A DNA stretch of 64,000 nt from Bacteroidales bacterium (lineage in GTDB: Bacteria > Bacteroidota > Bacteroidia > Bacteroidales > GCA-2748055). The notes under the pieces were generated by a model. That model was not told the origin of the DNA. It made no database searches and worked only from the letters and a program-made list of their open reading frames with translations. Where the stretch lies: the NCBI GenBank assembly GCA_021740585.1, contig JAIOZM010000006.1:1-64000 (forward strand), read 5' to 3'. Every line of letters starts with the position of its first letter. The first letter of the stretch is position 1. The translations under genes and the position numbers were made by a program. This document shows positions 56,133-64,000 of the stretch, one piece after another.

Positions 56133-57044
56133 ATGAAACCAAGTCTTTTAATACTGGCTGCCGGAATGGGGAGCAGATATGGAAGTATGAAACAAATTGA
56201 AGGTTTCGGACCTTCGGGGGAAACGATAACCGATTATTCAATTTTCGATGCAATACGGGCAGGATTCGGAAAGATTGTTTTTGTTATTTCGCCTAAAATG
56301 GAAGAAGAATTTGTTAGCTCATATATTAAGAAATTTCCTTCCGATCTGGTAATCGATTATGTAATTCAGGGAGTTAATACCATTCCGGGAGGAATAGAGA
56401 TTTCCAAGGATAGAGTTAAGCCCTGGGGTACGGCGCACGCCGTGTTGATGGCTAAGAAAAAGATTAAGGAGCCTTTCGCAGTTATCAATGCCGACGATTT
56501 TTATGGCCGTTCAGCATATAAAATTATTGCCGATCATCTGAAAAATTCTGCTGAAAAAAATAATAACGAGTTTTGCCTTGCCGGTTATCCTGTCAGCAAT
56601 ACATTAAGCGATTATGGGTCTGTTTCCCGGGGAGTTTGCCAGTTAGATCAAAATGATTATTTGTCCACCATAGTTGAGCGCACTAAAATAGAACGTATCA
56701 ATAATGAAATTGTATTTACCGAGGCTGATGGAAAAGTATTCCCAATTTCTTCAGATGCTATGGTTTCAATGAATTTATTCGGATTCACCCCGGTTTTTTT
56801 CGAAAAGATGGAGGAATATTTTACTGATTTCCTAAAGGAAAATGCATTCAACTTAAAGTCTGAAATTTACCTTCCTATGGTCGTGCAGAAAATGAAGGAC
56901 GAGCATGTTGTGCAAACCAAAGTTCTGAGAACCGATGAGCAATGGTTTGGTGTTACCTATAAAGAGGACAGACCTCATGTATTGAAAATGATAAATAAAC
57001 TGGTGGCAGATGGTGAATACCCAAATAATTTGTGGAATAGCTAA
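56133..57044 (+). CDS. Sugar-phosphate nucleotidyltransferase
   Basis: The 303-residue protein has the NTP-transferase signature LLILAAGMGSRYGSMKQIEG at residues 5-24, and PWGTAHAVLMAKK and VINADDFYG, which place the metal-binding Asp near residue 128. It makes an NDP-sugar from a sugar 1-phosphate. The next gene, overlapping by one base, encodes a kinase of the NahK/aminoglycoside phosphotransferase fold. The pair could convert a free hexosamine to an NDP-sugar. Sugar and nucleotide are not fixed by sequence. Confidence 0.85.
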   Translation: MKPSLLILAAGMGSRYGSMKQIEGFGPSGETITDYSIFDAIRAGFGKIVFVISPKMEEEFVSSYIKKFPSDLVIDYVIQGVNTIPGGIEISKDRVKPWGTAHAVLMAKKKIKEPFAVINADDFYGRSAYKIIADHLKNSAEKNNNEFCLAGYPVSNTLSDYGSVSRGVCQLDQNDYLSTIVERTKIERINNEIVFTEADGKVFPISSDAMVSMNLFGFTPVFFEKMEEYFTDFLKENAFNLKSEIYLPMVVQKMKDEHVVQTKVLRTDEQWFGVTYKEDRPHVLKMINKLVADGEYPNNLWNS

Positions 57045-58114
57045 TGGAAGTTGAATCCATATTTGAAAGTTTTGAAACGAATGGTAGCTTTCTAAATTCC
57101 AAAGAGTTTGGGGAAGGTAATATTCATAAAACCTGGATGATTAATACTTCAGAATCTTCTGTTTTCATCTTGCAAAAATTTAACAATTTGGTTTTCAGGG
57201 ATCCGGATGGCCTCATGCAGAATACATTTCTAATCTCTAATCATCTTGCTAAAAAAGTTGGAATAAGAAATCTGAATTGGGAATTTCCAAACTTTTATAA
57301 AACAAAAAAAGGAGATCTTTTTTATAAAGAAGAGGAAAGTTACTGGAGATTAATGGATTACATTGATCACGATCCGGATGCCGGCAATAACGATCGAAAA
57401 TACTTTAACGCAGGCAAATCCTATGGCCAGTTTATTGAACTCCTTTCTGATCTTCCGGTGGAGCTAATTAGGGAAACCATCCCTGATTTTCATAATTTGC
57501 CCTTCAGGATAAAAAATTTTAAAGAAGCAGTTGATCTTTCTTCTGCTATTTTCCGGCAAAATTCCAACAAGGAAATAAAATACTTACTGAATCTGGAACA
57601 TAAAATGCTTCAGGTCCCAGAGCTTGCCTCATCAGGTCTGCTTCCCCGGCGATTGGTTCACATGGACCCCAAACTCGATAATATTCTGTTCGACAGGAAT
57701 GCTAATCCTGTGGCAATAATTGATCTTGATACCGTGATGCCGGGCATTGTCCATTCTGATTTTGGCGATGCTCTTCGTTCATTCGGAAACACAGCAGCTG
57801 AAGATGAACCGGATGTGTCAAAAGTATCTTTTAATCTCAATGTTTTTGAAGACTTTAGCCGGGGATTCGCAGAATCATTAAAAACATTGCTGCTACCTGT
57901 CGAAATTGAAACCCTCCACTTAGCACCGGCCATTTTTGCCTATATGCAATCCATCCGCTTTTTAAGCGATTATTTGCAGGGTAGTAAGTATTATAATATC
58001 AAATATCCTTCGCACAATCTTGTTAGAACACGCAATCAGATTTGTTTGCTTGAGGATATTTTAAGGAATGAAAATGAAATGAAAGTTATAATTGAGAGGG
58101 AATTCAACTCATAA
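57044..58114 (+). CDS. Sugar kinase of the aminoglycoside phosphotransferase fold (NahK-like)
   Basis: The 356-residue protein has the kinase catalytic loop VHMDPKLDNILFD and the metal-binding VAIIDLDTVMPG, as in N-acetylhexosamine 1-kinases and related phosphotransferases. The ATP-binding N-lobe is at about 15-110 (GEGNIHKTWMINT...FILQKFNNLVFRD). Its ATG overlaps the stop of the nucleotidyltransferase (TAATG). I infer anomeric phosphorylation of a hexosamine. In some annotations this family carries the misleading name mucin-desulfating sulfatase. Confidence 0.8.
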   Translation: MEVESIFESFETNGSFLNSKEFGEGNIHKTWMINTSESSVFILQKFNNLVFRDPDGLMQNTFLISNHLAKKVGIRNLNWEFPNFYKTKKGDLFYKEEESYWRLMDYIDHDPDAGNNDRKYFNAGKSYGQFIELLSDLPVELIRETIPDFHNLPFRIKNFKEAVDLSSAIFRQNSNKEIKYLLNLEHKMLQVPELASSGLLPRRLVHMDPKLDNILFDRNANPVAIIDLDTVMPGIVHSDFGDALRSFGNTAAEDEPDVSKVSFNLNVFEDFSRGFAESLKTLLLPVEIETLHLAPAIFAYMQSIRFLSDYLQGSKYYNIKYPSHNLVRTRNQICLLEDILRNENEMKVIIEREFNS

Positions 58115-58191
58115 TTTTTCTGGAATTGTATTTCATTTCAAAGTGGATCAGGCTCATTTCGAATCGACTATTATTTTATACATTTACATGA

Positions 58192-61365
<3,174 letters not shown>

Positions 61366-61369
61366 TACT

Positions 61370-62728
61370 ATGGACAGAAGGTCTTTTATCAGAAGCTCGG
61401 GAATTGCCGGGGCTGCTTTGGCGGCTCCTTCAGGGATATTCGCAAAATCTATTCTGAAGGAAAAAGCGAGAATTGCTTTTATAGGAGTGGGATTAAGAGG
61501 TTGCAATCACCTCGGGAATTTGCTGAACAGAGAGGATGTTGAAATTCCTGCCATTTGTGACATTGATCCGAAGCGGATTGAAATAGCTCAAAAAATGATT
61601 ATAGATGCCAAATATCCAAAGGCAGCTGTTTATGGCGATCACGAAAATTCCTACAAAGATCTGCTGGCCAGAAATGATATCGACGGTGTGATAATTTCAA
61701 CGCCTTGGTTATGGCATACACCCATGGCTGTTGATGCCATGAAAGCCGGGAAATATACAGGAGTTGAAGTTTCTGCGGCAACAACTATGGCTGAATGCTG
61801 GGATTTGGTTGATACTCATGAGGAAACCGGTGTCCCCCTTATGATACTCGAAAATGTTAATTACAGACGAGATGTTATGGCTGTAATGAACATGGTAAGA
61901 GAGGGTTTATTTGGAGAAATGCTTCACGGACGTTGCGGTTATCAGCACGATTTAAGAGGGGTGAAATTTAATGATGGTATTTCAGCATATGGTGAAGGAG
62001 TTGAGTTTGGGTCAAAAGGAATCTCTGAAGCTGCCTGGCGTACGCAACATTCCCTAAAAAGAAACGCCGATTTGTATCCTACTCATGGTTTGGGTCCGGT
62101 AGCCGCCATGATGGACATCAATCGGGGGAACCGCTTTACCAGAATTTCCTCTTTTGCCACAAAGTCGAGAGGACTTAAAAATTATATTTTGAATAATCCC
62201 AAAGGTGGAAGCGATCATCCAAATGCAAAGCTCGACTGGAAATTGGGTGATATTGTAACTTCTACCATCGAAACTGCGATGGGGGAAACGATCATTGTAA
62301 CTCATGATACAAATTCACCGCGTCCTTATTCACTGGGTTTCCGTATTCAGGGCACCATGGGAATCACGGAATTTGATTATTACAATAAGCGATTATATGT
62401 GGAGGGTATAAGTGAGCCTCATCAATGGGATGCGATGGACAATTTCCTCAAAAAATATGATCACCCTCTATGGAAAAAATATGGCGAATTTGCTGAAGGA
62501 TCAGGACATGGAGGAATGGATTTCTTTGTGGACAATGCTTTTGTTGAAATCGTAAAAAGACAGGAGGAGGCACCCCTTGATGCATACGATGCTGCTGCCT
62601 GGAGTGCAGTTACTCCATTATCGGAAATGTCGATAGCTGAAGGTGGGAATGCACTCGATTTTCCCGATTTTACACGAGGGAAATGGATTAAAAGAAAGAG
62701 GATTTTTGCACTGGATGATCGTTTTTAA
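61370..62728 (+). CDS. Glycoside hydrolase family 109 (alpha-N-acetylgalactosaminidase-like), Tat-exported
   Basis: From the ATG at 61370 the protein is 452 residues. It begins MDRRSFIRSSGIAGAALA, a twin-arginine signal. The Rossmann part (IAFIGVGLRGCNHLG, PAICDIDPKRIE) binds NAD, and ENVNYRRDVMAVMNMVR and GRCGYQHDLRGVKFNDG match GH109 closely. GH109 enzymes use NAD in a redox mechanism to cleave alpha-GalNAc. It lies 4 bp after the GH2 gene in the same operon. Longer in-frame starts overlap the GH2 gene and are rejected. Confidence 0.92.
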   Translation: MDRRSFIRSSGIAGAALAAPSGIFAKSILKEKARIAFIGVGLRGCNHLGNLLNREDVEIPAICDIDPKRIEIAQKMIIDAKYPKAAVYGDHENSYKDLLARNDIDGVIISTPWLWHTPMAVDAMKAGKYTGVEVSAATTMAECWDLVDTHEETGVPLMILENVNYRRDVMAVMNMVREGLFGEMLHGRCGYQHDLRGVKFNDGISAYGEGVEFGSKGISEAAWRTQHSLKRNADLYPTHGLGPVAAMMDINRGNRFTRISSFATKSRGLKNYILNNPKGGSDHPNAKLDWKLGDIVTSTIETAMGETIIVTHDTNSPRPYSLGFRIQGTMGITEFDYYNKRLYVEGISEPHQWDAMDNFLKKYDHPLWKKYGEFAEGSGHGGMDFFVDNAFVEIVKRQEEAPLDAYDAAAWSAVTPLSEMSIAEGGNALDFPDFTRGKWIKRKRIFALDDRF

Positions 62729-62729
62729 G

Positions 62730-63143
62730 TCCTTTGGAAATGTTTTTGTGGCACGCGATGCGAAAAATATACCTCCACTGGTACTTAGCTCATCAACGAT
62801 GATAATTGGAGGTGCCACACTGTATCTGTTCTCATTGCCATTTGAAGGATTTCATCCCGCGATTAAGCCTCTGGAATATTATGCCTCCCTGGCCTGGTTA
62901 AGCTTTTTATCGGCCACCGCTATTTCAATATGGTTTACTCTTTTAAAACGACCTGAAGTAAAAGTATCGGATCTTAATTTTTGGAAGTTTTTGATACCGG
63001 TTATGGGCGCTATTCTTGCCTTTATAATTCTCCCTGAGGAGAAAATCAGTGCCGTTGCTGTAGCAGGAATGAGCATTATAGCTATTTCACTTATAATGCT
63101 GAATATTTTAAAGAGAAGGCAGCTTAAAAATCCTGCTCCTTAG
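62730..63143 (+). pseudogene. EamA/DMT transporter remnant, C-terminal half only
   Basis: The frame after the GH109 stop reads SFGNVFVARDAKNIPP, then four membrane helices to ILKRRQ, about 135 residues. This matches the second EamA repeat of DMT-superfamily metabolite exporters, which normally have about 290 residues and ten helices. The first repeat is absent, and the alignment begins within helix 6, directly at the GH109 stop. An ATG at 62715 overlaps GH109, so translation is possible but would give a half-transporter. I read it as a deletion remnant. It overlaps the rlmN 3' end by 20 bp. Confidence 0.7.
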
Positions 63144-64000
63144 ATTCTGTAAGGCTCTTGGTCGATAGCATTCCACAGGCAGCATAGATGTCTTCGCCAC
63201 GTGAACGTCGGATTGTGGAGGTAATCCCTCTTGCGGAAAGGGCATCTCTGAAATATTCCATAACTTCAGGCTCGCTTCCCAAAAGCGGAGTATCGGGAAT
63301 CGGATGAAATTTTATGAGGTTCAGCCTGCATTTAATGCCACTTAAAAGCCGGCTGAGCTCACGAACGTGTTTTTCAGTGTCATTCAGGCCTTTAAACATA
63401 ATGTACTCCATGGAGACCCGTCTTTGCTTTGACCAGTCATATTTTTTCAGGTTTTCGATAATATCTTTAATTGGAAAAATATTCTGGATTGGCATCAGCT
63501 TCTTTCTCTCCTCCTCAAAGGGAGTATGGAGGCTAATAGCAAGGTGACATTCACTTTTTTCAAGAAATTCTGTCATTCCGGGAAGAATGCCGATGGTGGA
63601 AACAGTGATTCTTCTCGGACTCATGGCCAGCCCCCAGGGAGCAGTCAGTATTTCCAGACTTTTCAAAACTTCTTCAGTATTATCGAGAGGTTCGCCCATT
63701 CCCATATAGACTATATTGGTGAGCTTCTCTCTTTCGGGCAGACTAAGAATCTGATTTACTATTTCTCCGGCAGAAAGATTTCCCTGAAACCCCTGCTTCC
63801 CTGTCATGCAGAAAAGACAACCCATTTTGCAGCCAACCTGACTGGAAACGCATAGGGTGGCTCTGGTTTTTTCAGGTATATAGGCGGCTTCAACGAATTT
63901 TTTTATCTGAGCAGCAAAAAGATATTTTTTAGTACCATCAACAGATGCCTGAACCTGAGTATGATTGCTAAATCCGGCAACAAACTTTTCTCCCAGCTTT
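63124..64000 (-). CDS. rlmN: 23S rRNA/tRNA adenine C2-methyltransferase RlmN (5' end outside window)
   Basis: The visible 291 residues include the radical-SAM cysteine motif C-KMG-C-LF-C, then GMGEPLDN, RRITVSTIGILPG, LAISLH and NLIKFHPIP. A Cys near the C-terminus (YAACGMLSTK) is the catalytic methyl-carrying Cys. RlmN methylates A2503 of 23S rRNA and A37 of some tRNAs. About 50-60 N-terminal residues are missing at the window edge. The stop at 63124 lies within the EamA remnant. Confidence 0.95.
   Translation of the reverse strand, partial: KLGEKFVAGFSNHTQVQASVDGTKKYLFAAQIKKFVEAAYIPEKTRATLCVSSQVGCKMGCLFCMTGKQGFQGNLSAGEIVNQILSLPEREKLTNIVYMGMGEPLDNTEEVLKSLEILTAPWGLAMSPRRITVSTIGILPGMTEFLEKSECHLAISLHTPFEEERKKLMPIQNIFPIKDIIENLKKYDWSKQRRVSMEYIMFKGLNDTEKHVRELSRLLSGIKCRLNLIKFHPIPDTPLLGSEPEVMEYFRDALSARGITSTIRRSRGEDIYAACGMLSTKSLTESKEQDF

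Overview
The window reads as a chromosomal segment of a Bacteroidota bacterium, probably a marine or sediment member of the class Bacteroidia; I cannot place it more finely without a database. The reasons are the low G+C content, weak Shine-Dalgarno sequences, recurrent TAnnTTTG promoter -7 elements, and protein types typical of the phylum: GWxTD, PD40/SPOR and DUF3127 proteins, ECF sigma factors paired with membrane partners, and GH2 plus GH109 glycosidases. Genes are densely packed on both strands, and most are housekeeping.

Left part (1-12144): a truncated AAA ATPase of the DUF4143 type; a 114-bp tandem repeat array beside tRNA-Ser(GCU); floA-nfeD-clpS; a TPR/PD40/SPOR envelope protein; bcp; recA; an S9 peptidase; a small membrane protein; miaA; smpB. 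Next (12165-22564): an EF-hand/thrombospondin-type outer-membrane protein with a SPOR-like partner, a LOG protein, an SLC12-type transporter and a four-gene MacAB-like ABC exporter. Middle (22852-42949): acyl-CoA ligase, SpoU methylase, dihydrolipoamide dehydrogenase, a lipoprotein serpin, an ECF sigma/membrane-barrel pair, lytic transglycosylase-uvrA, an AGCS symporter with a large insert, rlmD, ABC-F, GWxTD, rlmB and an Lrp regulator.

The most interesting part is 44753-50528. An ECF sigma factor, a membrane-anchored TPR-CHAT (caspase-like) protein, an unannotated 53-residue peptide with a double-glycine leader, a G+C-richer leader that may be a structured RNA, a TPR protein resembling an anti-sigma factor, and a sensorless histidine kinase lie together. 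I infer a peptide-linked envelope signalling or protease system; the parts are visible, but the wiring is hypothesis.

Right part (50805-64000): DUF3127 protein, FKBP isomerase, mnmD, a tyrosine recombinase that has lost several catalytic residues and overlaps a methyltransferase gene, a TtcA-like enzyme, a sugar nucleotidyltransferase/kinase pair followed by GH2 and GH109 enzymes (possible galactoside/HexNAc salvage), a truncated EamA transporter remnant and the 3' part of rlmN.
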